Shown: positions 17,292-24,400 of the stretch, piece after piece
Position numbering within the stretch: position 1 is the stretch's first letter
Layout: each line of letters opens with the position of its first letter
Source: DASTPP01 sp035762175
GTDB taxonomy: Bacteria; Myxococcota_A; Polyangia; Polyangiales; Polyangiaceae
Length of the DNA: 24,804 bases
NCBI GenBank assembly: GCA_035762175.1
Contig: DASTPP010000284.1
Location: 1 to 24,804 of the forward strand
Direction of reading: 5' to 3'
The notes under the pieces: model-generated
Database searches by the model: none
What the model saw: the letters and a program-made list of their open reading frames with translations, nothing else
Told to the model about the DNA's origin: nothing
Program-made: the position numbers and the translations under genes

Positions 17292-18776
17292 ATGCCCCCA
17301 GCCCGCTCCGTCCCGACGCCGCTCCCGGTCGGGTCCGCCATCGATCCGGCGTCGCTGCGAGCCGCGCTCGAGTCGCGGCGCGCTCGCGGCGAACACTTCG
17401 CGCTGTCCGAGGCCGTGGCCCTCCTGGTGCCGCTCTGCCTCGAGCTGGCCCGGCGGCACGCGGCGGGCGAGTCGTTCGTGGTGCACCCTTCGGCGCTCGT
17501 GCTCGAGGGCGGCGCGCTGCGCCTGCCCGAGGGCGGGGGCTCGCAGCCGCCGGCGCTCTTGCCGCGCGACCGGGCGTGCCTGGCGCCCGAAGAGCGGCAG
17601 GGCGGCCGGGGCGACGAGCGGGCGAGCGTGTTCTCGGTGGGGGCGATGCTGTACGAGCTGGTGACGGGCGAGCCGGTGGGGCCGGGCATGCGGCGCGCGG
17701 CCGAGGTCGACGGGGGGCTGCCGGCCTCGGTCGACGTGGTGCTCGGCCAGGCGCTCATCGCGGACGCGGGCGCGCGGCCGAGCGACCTGCGCGCGCTGGC
17801 GGCGGCGCTGTACCAGCTCTCGCCCGACGCGACGCCGCCGCCGCCGCCCTCGGCCGACGCCTCGCAGCTCGAGGTCGACGTCTCGTGCTCGATGCTGCCG
17901 CCGCCGCCGACGAACCCGGGCCCGGCGGCCGCGCCGCGCCACGACGCGACGAGCCGCCTGGCCGAGCTGAAGGCGCGGCTCGAGGGCGACCGGCGGCCGC
18001 GCTACGTCGTCGTGCGCGACGGCATCGACCACGGGCCCTTCAACGGCGTCGAGGTCCTGCAGCAGATCGCGCGGCACGCCTTCACCGGCGACGACGTCCT
18101 GCGCGACCTCTACTCGAAAGAGGAGCGGGCGGTCCAAGACTGGGACGAGTTCGCGCCCTTCGCCGAGCAGGCGAAGCTGCACCGCGAGGTCAAGGCCGAG
18201 AAGGCCGCGATGGAGCGGACCATCGTCGCCGAGAAGAAGGCGACGCTCGGCAAGGCACTGGCGGGCGGCGGCGTGCTGCTCGCGCTCGTGGGGGCGGCGG
18301 TCGTGTGGGTGGTGCGCGAGCGCGGGGCGCGCAGCGACGAGGTGCGCATCGAGGGCGACCGGGCGGTGAGCGTCGAGGTGCAGGGCGGCGCGCGGCGCGC
18401 GAACAAGCCGGCCGGGGCGGCGGGGCCGGGGGGCCGGCCGGCGGGGGGCTACCCCTCGCTGCCGGGGGGGCTCTCGTGCGAGGCGGCGCAGGCGCGCTAC
18501 ACCGAAGAGATGCGCATCGGCGAGAAGGGCGCGCCCGACCTGAGCGTCGGGCAGCTCGGCGCGGTGCTGAACAACGGCTCGTACCTGAACGCGTGCGGCG
18601 TGCCCCCCGACACCAAGGTCAACGTCTGCGCGGCGGTGCAGAACGGCCGGGCGGTGGGCGTCACGGTGGTGACCAACCCGCGCAACCCCTCGCTCGAGTC
18701 CTGCGTCGCGGGCCGCGTGCGCTCGCTCAGCTTCCCCTCGAACCCCCGCCTCGACATCACGCGCACGGCCTTCTGA
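17292..18776 (+). CDS. Pseudokinase C-lobe / GYF-like / TM / AgmX-PglI C-terminal-domain fusion (GltJ-like)
   Basis: The 494-residue protein has four parts. Residues 35-178 look like the C-lobe of a Hanks kinase without catalytic parts: VVHPSALVLEGG replaces HRDLKPEN and no DFG is seen, but CLAPEE and ASVFSVGAMLYELVTGEP retain subdomains VIII-IX. No P-loop or VAIK lysine precedes it. Residues 237-292 (YVVVRDGIDHGPFNGVEVLQ) resemble the GYF-like domain found in the M. xanthus gliding protein AgmX/GltJ. A membrane helix covers about 325-341. The C-terminal 100 residues, with C396, C435, C446 and C471 and the pattern VGVTVVTNP...CVAGRVRSLSFP, match the AgmX/PglI (TonB-C-like) domain. It is probably an envelope-spanning sensor or trans-envelope linker with a cytoplasmic pseudokinase. 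The start ATG 17292 has AGGGG three bases upstream. Confidence 0.8.
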   Translation: MPPARSVPTPLPVGSAIDPASLRAALESRRARGEHFALSEAVALLVPLCLELARRHAAGESFVVHPSALVLEGGALRLPEGGGSQPPALLPRDRACLAPEERQGGRGDERASVFSVGAMLYELVTGEPVGPGMRRAAEVDGGLPASVDVVLGQALIADAGARPSDLRALAAALYQLSPDATPPPPPSADASQLEVDVSCSMLPPPPTNPGPAAAPRHDATSRLAELKARLEGDRRPRYVVVRDGIDHGPFNGVEVLQQIARHAFTGDDVLRDLYSKEERAVQDWDEFAPFAEQAKLHREVKAEKAAMERTIVAEKKATLGKALAGGGVLLALVGAAVVWVVRERGARSDEVRIEGDRAVSVEVQGGARRANKPAGAAGPGGRPAGGYPSLPGGLSCEAAQARYTEEMRIGEKGAPDLSVGQLGAVLNNGSYLNACGVPPDTKVNVCAAVQNGRAVGVTVVTNPRNPSLESCVAGRVRSLSFPSNPRLDITRTAF

Positions 18777-18778
18777 GG

Positions 18779-18850
18779 CGGGCCCCGGCGAAGCGCCCGC
18801 ACGGCCTCCGGGGGCGGGCCCCGGCGAAGCGCCCGCACGGCCTCCGGGGG
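18779..18850. repeat. Two perfect 36-base tandem units after the pseudokinase gene
   Basis: cgggccccggcgaagcgccc... repeats at 18779 and 18815, and the first bases of a third copy follow at 18851. It begins two bases after the stop codon of the preceding gene. Confidence 0.8.
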
Positions 18851-18872
18851 CGGGCCCGCCCGAGCGCCGAGC

Positions 18873-18901
18873 TTGACGTCATGGGCGCGAGCCCCTGAAA
18901 T
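18873..18901 (+). promoter_or_regulatory. Candidate sigma-70-type promoter of the sctJ-mla locus
   Basis: TTGACG (18873-18878, 5/6 to consensus), a 17-base spacer and TGAAAT (18896-18901, 4/6). The predicted transcription start is near 18908, only about three bases before the GTG at 18911, which would make the message nearly leaderless. Confidence 0.4.
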
Positions 18902-18910
18902 GCGCGGCCC

Positions 18911-19744
18911 GTGCCCCGCCGCCCCCGCCCCCCGACCCCGCCCCCGGCCCGAGGGCCGCGCCGCGGGCGAGCGCCCGCCGGGGCCCTCGCGCCCGCCCTC
19001 GCCGCCGCCGCGGCCCTCGCCGGCTGCCAGGCGCCCGTCGCGGCGGGGCTGAGCGAAGACGAGGCCAACCGCGTCGTCGTCGCGCTCGACCGCGGCGGGG
19101 TCGAGACCGCGAAGGAGGCCGACCCGCAGGCCGAGGGGCGCTTTCGGGTGCTCGTGCCGCGCGAGGACGCGGCGCGCGCCGTGGCGGTCTTGCGCGACGA
19201 AGAGCTGCCGCCGCGCGCGGCCCCGGGCGTGCTCGACGCGCTCGGCAAGTCGTCGCTCGTGCCGAGCGCGATGGCCGAGCGGGCGCAGTACGTGGCGGGC
19301 CTCGCGGGCGACCTCGAGCGGACGCTCGGGGCGATCGACGGCGTCATCGCCGCGCGCGTGCACCTCTCGGTGCCCGAGCCGGGGCCGCTCGGCGACAAGC
19401 CCGCCTCGGCCGCGACGGCGTCGGTGCTGCTCAAGTACCGCGGGGCCAACCCCCCGGTCGACGTCGCCGCCGTGCAGCACCTGGTGGCCGGGGCGGTCGC
19501 CGGCCTGCGCGTGCCGGACGTGGCCGTCGTGCTCCTGCCCCGCCCCGCGGCGCCTTCGCCGCCCGAGCGGCAGCTCGCGCACGTCGGCCCGCTCGCCGTC
19601 ACGCGCGGCACGATGCCCTACCTGCGCGGGCTCGTCGCGCTCACGCTCGCGGTCAACCTCGCCCTGCTCGCCTCGCTCGGCACGCTCTGGGCCCGGCTGC
19701 GGCGCGCCGCGCGCGCGCCGGGCCCGACGCAGGCGCGCCCTTGA
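18911..19744 (+). CDS. sctJ: SctJ/YscJ-family (type III secretion inner ring) lipoprotein, solitary
   Basis: The 277-residue protein has an Arg-rich N-terminus, a hydrophobic core and the lipobox LAGC (C39). The YscJ/FliF ring-building pattern follows: GLSEDEANRVVVALDRGGVE (46-65), FRVLVPREDAARAVAVL (78-94), a variant of the GLPR loop (EELPPRAAPG), LVPSAMAERAQYVAGLAGDLERTL (116-139), IDGVIAARVHLSVPEP (142-157) and ATASVLLKYRG (168-178). A C-terminal membrane helix (about 240-260) and Arg-rich tail are as in YscJ. In type III systems this lipoprotein forms the inner-membrane periplasmic ring. No other secretion gene is in the window. Its TGA overlaps the TTG start of the first mlaF (TTGA, 19741-19744), implying translational coupling to the lipid transporter. 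The start used is GTG 18911, near the predicted transcription start. Confidence 0.82.
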   Translation: MPRRPRPPTPPPARGPRRGRAPAGALAPALAAAAALAGCQAPVAAGLSEDEANRVVVALDRGGVETAKEADPQAEGRFRVLVPREDAARAVAVLRDEELPPRAAPGVLDALGKSSLVPSAMAERAQYVAGLAGDLERTLGAIDGVIAARVHLSVPEPGPLGDKPASAATASVLLKYRGANPPVDVAAVQHLVAGAVAGLRVPDVAVVLLPRPAAPSPPERQLAHVGPLAVTRGTMPYLRGLVALTLAVNLALLASLGTLWARLRRAARAPGPTQARP

Positions 19745-20475
19745 TCGAGCTCGAGCGCGTCGACAAGGCCTTCGCCGCGCCGGTGCTGCGCGGGGTGAGC
19801 CTGCGCGTGCCCGCGGGCTGCCTCTACGGGCTCATCGGCCCCGGCGCGAGCGGCAAGAGCGTGCTCCTGAAGACCGTGGCCGGGCTCATCCGGCCCGACG
19901 CGGGGCGCGTGCTCGTCGACGGGCAAGACCTCTTCGCCCTGCCCGACGTCGAGCTGCAGCGCTTCCGGCTGCGCTTCGGCATGCTCTTCCAGAACAACGC
20001 CCTCTTCGACCACATGACCGTGGCCGACAACATCGCCTTCCCGCTGCGGCGCATGACCTCGCTCGGCGACGGCGAGATCCGCGAGCGGGTGGCCGAGCGG
20101 CTCGCGTGCGTGGCGCTGCCGGGCTTCGAAGCCCGGATGCCGGCGGGCCTGTCGGGCGGGCAGAAGAAGCGCATCGGCGTCGCGCGGGCGACGGTCACGC
20201 GCGCGCCCGTGCTGCTCTACGACGAGCCGGCCGCGGGGCTCGACCCGGTCACCTCGCAGAAGATCTTCGACCTCTTGCGCGCCGAGCAGCGGGCCGCCAA
20301 GAGCACGGTGCTCATGGTCTCGAGCGACCTCGACCGCATGCTGACCGTGACCGACCGCGTCGGCATGCTCTACCGCGGCCGGCTCATCTTCGACGGCACC
20401 ACCGAAGAGGCCAAATCGAGCCGCGATCCGCACGTGCGCCAGTTCGTCCACGGCCTGACCGAGGGGCCGCTCTGA
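19741..20475 (+). CDS. mlaF: MlaF-type ABC ATPase 1 (degenerate H-loop)
   Basis: The 244-residue nucleotide-binding protein belongs to the Mla/MCE-transporter family (C-terminal VRQFVHGLTEGPL resembles the MlaF QFLDGIADGP end). Walker A is GPGASGKS (33-40), where the fourth Gly of GxxGxGKS is Ala36. The Q-loop is FQNNALFD (Q84), the signature canonical LSGGQ (137-141), and Walker B VLLYDE (157-162) with catalytic E162. The H-loop histidine is missing: LMVSSDLD has S195 where MlaF proteins have VSHD. Its partner at 22310 has the opposite pattern, so the two probably pair as a heterodimer powering lipid movement between the membranes. The start is TTG 19741, overlapping the sctJ stop; no other start preserves the IELERVDKAF strand. 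It is followed by an inverted repeat and a new promoter before mlaE 1. Confidence 0.93.
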   Translation: MIELERVDKAFAAPVLRGVSLRVPAGCLYGLIGPGASGKSVLLKTVAGLIRPDAGRVLVDGQDLFALPDVELQRFRLRFGMLFQNNALFDHMTVADNIAFPLRRMTSLGDGEIRERVAERLACVALPGFEARMPAGLSGGQKKRIGVARATVTRAPVLLYDEPAAGLDPVTSQKIFDLLRAEQRAAKSTVLMVSSDLDRMLTVTDRVGMLYRGRLIFDGTTEEAKSSRDPHVRQFVHGLTEGPL

Positions 20476-20508
20476 CCGGGGCGAAGGCCCGACGCGCCGC
20501 GGCAGCCC

Positions 20509-20535
20509 GGGGGCCGCGCGGGGCGGCCGGCCCCC
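20509..20535 (+). terminator. GC-rich hairpin between mlaF 1 and mlaE 1
   Basis: An 8-base-pair stem gggggccg / cggccccc with an 11-base loop in the 111-base gap. There is no U-tract. It could weaken read-through and leave mlaE 1 expression to the promoter at 20575. Confidence 0.35.
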
Positions 20536-20574
20536 TCCCGGGGAGCAAAGGTGCGTGGCGGCCGCCGCCCGGTG

Positions 20575-20580
20575 TATAAT
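20575..20580 (+). promoter_or_regulatory. Perfect TATAAT -10 box giving a leaderless mlaE 1 message
   Basis: TATAAT, a rare word in this GC-rich DNA, ends so that position +1 falls on 20587, exactly the GTG start of mlaE 1. An in-frame TAG at 20581-20583 rules out any start further upstream, and there is no Shine-Dalgarno. The -35 region (around 20552) is poor. Confidence 0.55.
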
Positions 20581-20586
20581 TAGAAC

Positions 20587-21375
20587 GTGGCAGGCGAGGC
20601 GGCGGCCGGCGGCGGTCTTCACACCCTCGGCGGCGGCGTCCTGTCGCTGGCCGAGACGGCGGGCGGCATGGGGCTGCTGTTCGGCCGCATCGCCCGCCGG
20701 GCCGCCGCGCTCGAGTTCGACGGCCGCGAGTTCGTCAAGAACCTCTACAAGATGGGCGTCAAGTCGGTGCCCATCGTCATCGTGACGGCGCTCTTCGTCG
20801 GGGGCATCATGGTGATTCAGGCCGCCCCGGTGGTCGAGCGCTACGGCGCGCACGGCCTGCTCGGCTGGGGCGCGGGCTTCGGCACGCTGCGCGAGATCGG
20901 GCCGCTCTTGACGGCGCTGATGCTCTCGGGCCGCGTCGGGGCCAACAACACGGCCGAGCTCGGCACGATGGTGGTCACCGAGCAGATCGACGCGCTGCGC
21001 GCGCTCGCCATCGACCCCATCGGCTACCTCATCGTGCCGCGCTTCCTCGCCTTCGTGCTGACGCTGTTCCTCGCCGCGCTCTACGCCGACGCGCTCGCGC
21101 TCGTCGGCGCGGCCTACGCGGGCAAGGGCCTGCTCGACGTCGAGCCGGCGGTCTTCTTGAACGGCGTGACGGGCCTCTTGACCATCAGCGACGTGGCGCA
21201 CGGCCTCGTCAAGTGCATCATCTTCGGCGTCATCATGGCGCTCGCGAGCTGCCACTTCGGCCTCGCCGTCAAGGGCGGCGCGCCCGGCGTCGGCCGCGCC
21301 GTCAACGCGACGGTCGTCGCCAGCGCCCTCGGCATCCTCGTGCTCGACTACTTCGTCAGCTTCGTGCTCGCATGA
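20587..21375 (+). CDS. mlaE: MlaE-type permease 1
   Basis: The 262-residue membrane protein is of the MlaE/YrbE family. It has an N-terminal amphipathic helix (about 20-45), then membrane helices at about 60-80, 150-178, 190-225 and 240-261. The family core REIGPLLTALMLSGRVGAN (102-120) and the cytoplasmic coupling segment ELGTMVVTEQIDALRALAIDP (124-144) are strongly conserved. The coupling segment docks on the MlaF ATPase. In E. coli MlaE is a homodimer exporting or importing phospholipids with MlaFBD; here a second, different MlaE follows. The start is GTG 20587: an in-frame stop lies two codons upstream, and the next start (ATG 20668) would cut the amphipathic helix. The TGA overlaps the ATG of a 20-codon bridge frame (ATGA). 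Confidence 0.94.
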   Translation: MAGEAAAGGGLHTLGGGVLSLAETAGGMGLLFGRIARRAAALEFDGREFVKNLYKMGVKSVPIVIVTALFVGGIMVIQAAPVVERYGAHGLLGWGAGFGTLREIGPLLTALMLSGRVGANNTAELGTMVVTEQIDALRALAIDPIGYLIVPRFLAFVLTLFLAALYADALALVGAAYAGKGLLDVEPAVFLNGVTGLLTISDVAHGLVKCIIFGVIMALASCHFGLAVKGGAPGVGRAVNATVVASALGILVLDYFVSFVLA

Positions 21376-21434
21376 CCGCCCCCGACGACCCGCGCGCCCG
21401 CCGGGGCGCCCCCGCGAGACCGCCGGCCCCATGA
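21372..21434 (+). CDS. 20-codon bridging mini-frame between the two mlaE genes
   Basis: The frame encodes MTAPDDPRARRGAPARPPAP. Its ATG overlaps the stop of mlaE 1 and its TGA overlaps the ATG of mlaE 2, both as ATGA, so ribosomes could pass from one permease gene to the next without dissociating. The peptide has no recognisable function. It may be only a translational relay, or chance. Confidence 0.4.
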   Translation: MTAPDDPRARRGAPARPPAP

Positions 21435-22294
21435 GCGCCCCGCCCTCCCTGCGCGAGGCCGCGCGCGCGGCCGCGGCCGCCGGCGGGGGCGAGGCCGAGG
21501 CCGCCCCGGCCGGCGACTCGGCCCTCGGCGCGCTCGGCGCGGCGGCGCTCGACCTGCTCGAGGGCGCGCGCGGGCTCTACTCGGTCTTCGTGCTGACGCT
21601 CTACTACAGCGTCCGGGGCCGCCGCGAGAAGGGCGCCGTCGCCCTGCAGATGTACGAGATCGGCAACCGCTCGCTCTTCTTCCTCTGCGTGGTCATGGCC
21701 TTCCTCGGCATGATCCTCGTGTTCCAGGCGGGCGTGCAGGTGCAGCGCGTCGTGCCCGACCTGACCCTGCTCGGCGCCCAGTACGTCGAGCTGCTCGTGC
21801 GCGAGCTCGCCCCCTCGGTCGGCGCGCTGATGCTCGCGACCCGCGTCGGCGCCGGCATCGCCGCCGAGATCGGCTCGATGGTGGTCACCGAGCAGGTCGA
21901 CGCGCTGCGCATGTGCGCCGCCGACCCGGTCGACTTCCTCATCAAGCCGCGCTTCCTCGCCAGCCTCGTGATGACCGTGGTGCTCATCGCCTTCGGCACC
22001 GCCGTCGCCTACCTCTCGGGCATGGCCGTCGCGTACGCCTACTTCGGCCTGCTGCCCCACACCTTCATCAACCCCGCCCTGCTCGACGCCGGCGACGTGG
22101 TCGTGGGCCTCGCCAAGTGCGTCGCGTACGGGGCCGCCATCCCCGTCGTCTCGGGCTACTGCGGCCTGTCGACCTACGGCGGCAGCGAGGGCGTCGGCTG
22201 GGCGACCACGCGCGCGGTCGTCAACTCGTCGCTCGCCGTCATCGTGCTCGACTTCTTCATCTCGGGGGCGGGCTACCTCGCCTTCCCCGGCTGA
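21431..22294 (+). CDS. mlaE: MlaE-type permease 2
   Basis: The 287-residue protein has a 30-residue Ala/Glu-rich N-terminal extension, an amphipathic segment (LDLLEGARGLYSVFV) and the MlaE fold. The conserved stretch is VRELAPSVGALMLATRVGAGIAAEIGS (123-149), then MVVTEQVDALRMCAADPVDFLIKPR (150-174) as the ATPase-coupling segment. Membrane helices lie at about 82-102, 175-205, 215-245 and 260-280. It differs clearly from MlaE 1 (for example GAGIAAEIGS versus GANNTAELGT), so the two are paralogues, not a recent duplication. Together they could form a heterodimeric permease core. The start is ATG 21431, coupled by ATGA to the mini-frame. mlaF 2 begins 15 bases after its stop. Confidence 0.94.
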   Translation: MSAPPSLREAARAAAAAGGGEAEAAPAGDSALGALGAAALDLLEGARGLYSVFVLTLYYSVRGRREKGAVALQMYEIGNRSLFFLCVVMAFLGMILVFQAGVQVQRVVPDLTLLGAQYVELLVRELAPSVGALMLATRVGAGIAAEIGSMVVTEQVDALRMCAADPVDFLIKPRFLASLVMTVVLIAFGTAVAYLSGMAVAYAYFGLLPHTFINPALLDAGDVVVGLAKCVAYGAAIPVVSGYCGLSTYGGSEGVGWATTRAVVNSSLAVIVLDFFISGAGYLAFPG

Positions 22295-22309
22295 GGCGAG
22301 GGGCGCCGC

Positions 22310-23054
22310 GTGATCTCCTTCCGCCGCGTCAAGAAGGCCTTCGGGCCCAAGGTCGTGCTCAACGACGTGTCGTTCGACATCGGGCGCGGCGAGGTCTTCT
22401 TCATCATCGGCGCCTCCGGCGTCGGCAAGAGCGTGCTCATCAAGCACCTCGTCGGCCTGCTCTCGCCCGACGGCGGCGAGATCGTGCTCGAGGGCCAAGA
22501 GGTCAGCCGCCTCAGCGAGCGCGAGATGTACCCCGTGCGCAAGAAGTGCGCGATGGTCTTCCAGCACTCGACGCTCTTCGACAGCATGAGCTGCGTCGAG
22601 AACGTCGCGCTGCCGCTGCGCAAGCACAAGGGCCTGCGCGACGCCGAGGCCCTCGCCGAGGCGAAGCGGCGGCTCGAGCAGGTGCGCATGCTCGAGTTCG
22701 CCGACCGCTTCCCCGCCGAGCTCGGCGACGGCATGCGCAAGCGCGTCGCCATCGCGCGCGCGCTCACCCTCGAGCCCTCGTACGTGCTCTTCGACGAGCC
22801 GACGACCAGCCTCGACCCGGTCAGCGCCCGGCGCGTCGACGCCCTCATCCGCGAGCTGAGCGAGCGGCTCGGCGTCACCTGCGTCGTCGTCTCGCACGAC
22901 CTCGTCAGCATCTTCGGCATCGCCGACCGCATCGCCATGCTCTACAAGGGCGAGGTGCGCCTGATCGGCACGCCCGGCGAGTTCCGCGCGAGCCCCGACG
23001 GCGTCGTGCAGCAGTTCATCAACGGCCGGGCCTCCGGCCCGATGGAGACGTTAG
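22310..23054 (+). CDS. mlaF: MlaF-type ABC ATPase 2 (degenerate signature; no in-frame stop at its end)
   Basis: About 245 residues are recognisable as MlaF. Walker A GASGVGKS (34-41) is canonical, as are the Q-loop FQHSTLFD (Q85), Walker B YVLFDE (158-163) and the H-loop VVSHD with H196. The signature is degenerate: LGDGM (138-142) replaces LSGGM/Q. The C-terminus QQFINGRASGPM matches the family end. After that the frame meets no stop until 24413-24415, running out of phase through the whole MCE gene as Arg/Pro-rich nonsense. A TAG at 23052-23054 lies in the +1 frame, so a one-base indel near 22965-23050 would end the protein normally; I give that point as the end. A sequencing error, programmed shift or true read-through cannot be told apart here. 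The start is GTG 22310, preceded by a G-rich, purine-rich stretch. Confidence 0.85.
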
Positions 23055-23117
23055 CGCCCGCCTTCGGCCCGCCCGCGGCCCGCGGGCGCCCCCGGCGGTC
23101 GAGACAGGCCCCGCACC

Positions 23118-24131
23118 ATGGCGAACGCAAAATCGATCGAGGTCAAAGTCGGCATCCTCATCCTCTGCGCGCTCGGCATCCTCGCCGCCTTCGTGCTCTT
23201 GATGGGCGGGCTCAACTTCCAGCCGACGTACAAGCTCTACGTCGACTTCGACAACCCCGGCGCCGTGCAGGGCGGGGTGCCGGTGCGCATCGCCGGCGTC
23301 AAGGTCGGCAAGGTGAAAGAGGTGCAGTTCCGCGGCGGCCTCGTCGACCCGAAGACCGGCAAGCGCGAGCCCCTCGTCCGCCTCGAGCTGTCGATCGAGC
23401 GGCGCGCCCAGTCGACCGTCCACGACAACGCCGTCTTCTTCGTCACCTCGCAGGGCGTGCTCGGCGAGCAGTTCCTCGCGATCGACCCGGGCAGCATCGA
23501 CCGGCCCGTGCTGGCCGAGAACGCCGTCGTGCGCGGCCTCGACCCGCCCCGGCTCGACATGCTGCTCGCCGAGGGCTACGAGCTCTTGCACACCACCATC
23601 AACGCCCTGCGCGAGAACCGCGAAGACATCCGCGACGCGTTCTACGGCATCCGCGACACGGTGAAGGGCACCGGCCACTTCTTCAACCAGAACCGCGACC
23701 GGCTCGACCACATCGCCGAGAACGCCGACCAGGCCGTCGCCCACGCCGACGAGCTGCTGCGGGGCGCCAAGGCGAAGTACGTCGACAACCCCCAGATCGA
23801 CCGCATCGTCTCGAACGTCGACCGCGCCTCGGCCGACCTCGAGCCCGCCCTGCGCGACGCGCGCGAGACGCTCGCCCACGCCAAGCGCGCCGCCGCCACC
23901 GTCGGCAGCGAGGAGGGCGCCGAGCGCCTGCGCCGCACCCTCGCCAACATCGAGGCCGCCAGCGGCGACGTCAAGACCACCGCCCAGGACGCCCGCGCCG
24001 TCGTCGCCCACGTCAAGAAGGGCGACGGCAGCGTCGGCAACCTCGTCATGAGCGAGCAGCTCTACGACGACCTCCAAGAGATGGTGCGCGATCTCAAGCA
24101 CAACCCCTGGAAGTTCTTTTGGAAAGAGTGA
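23118..24131 (+). CDS. mlaD: MCE/MlaD-family lipid-binding protein
   Basis: The 337-residue protein has a single N-terminal membrane anchor (about 11-30, VGILILCALGILAAFVLLMG). An MCE domain follows (about 37-145: YVDFDNPGAVQGGVPVRIAG, then VTSQGVLGEQFLAIDPGS). The remaining roughly 190 residues form a helical coiled coil (DMLLAEGYELLHTTINAL... to DLKHNPWKFFWKE). MCE proteins form hexameric rings with a hydrophobic pore that shuttle lipids across the periplasm; the long helical tail may build a tunnel or needle as in PqiB/YebT- or Mce1-type proteins. The closing HNPWKFFWK motif is seen in other delta-proteobacterial MlaD-like proteins. The start is ATG 23118; the nearest in-frame upstream stop is TAG 23052. 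It is the last gene of the locus. MlaB and MlaC are not in the window. Confidence 0.95.
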   Translation: MANAKSIEVKVGILILCALGILAAFVLLMGGLNFQPTYKLYVDFDNPGAVQGGVPVRIAGVKVGKVKEVQFRGGLVDPKTGKREPLVRLELSIERRAQSTVHDNAVFFVTSQGVLGEQFLAIDPGSIDRPVLAENAVVRGLDPPRLDMLLAEGYELLHTTINALRENREDIRDAFYGIRDTVKGTGHFFNQNRDRLDHIAENADQAVAHADELLRGAKAKYVDNPQIDRIVSNVDRASADLEPALRDARETLAHAKRAAATVGSEEGAERLRRTLANIEAASGDVKTTAQDARAVVAHVKKGDGSVGNLVMSEQLYDDLQEMVRDLKHNPWKFFWKE

Positions 24132-24184
24132 GCGGGGCCCCCGCCCCCCTCCCCCCCCGCGCTCGCGCTACGCCGCGCCCGGGC

Positions 24185-24400
24185 TCAGCCGAGCGTGACC
24201 AGCGTGTCGCCCTCGTTGACCGCTTGCCCCTCTTGTACGGCGATGGCCGTCACGGTGCCACCCTCGGGCGCCTCGACAGGCATCTCCATTTTCATCGATT
24301 CGAGAATGACCAAGGTCTGCCCTTCGCTGACCTCGTCCCCCACCTTGACCTCGATTTTCCACACGGTTCCGGTGATGTGGGCCGGCACGTTCGTCGCCAT
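24185..24400 (-). CDS. Stand-alone biotinyl/lipoyl-carrier protein (71 aa)
   Basis: The protein is a single biotinyl domain: MATNVPAHITGTVWKIEVKVGD, the attachment motif LESMKMEM with K37 as the probable biotinylated lysine, and a closing VNEGDTLVTLG. MKM with this spacing favours biotin over lipoate. At 71 residues it lacks the Pro/Ala leader of AccB and resembles the short biotin/lipoyl-attachment proteins that serve acyl-CoA or other biotin-dependent carboxylases. No carboxylase subunit is in the window. The start is ATG 24400-24398. The open frame continues upstream to 24745 but without homology, and lies opposite the gene starting at 24608. It is convergent with the mla locus, 53 bases apart. 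Confidence 0.92.
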   Translation of the reverse strand: MATNVPAHITGTVWKIEVKVGDEVSEGQTLVILESMKMEMPVEAPEGGTVTAIAVQEGQAVNEGDTLVTLG

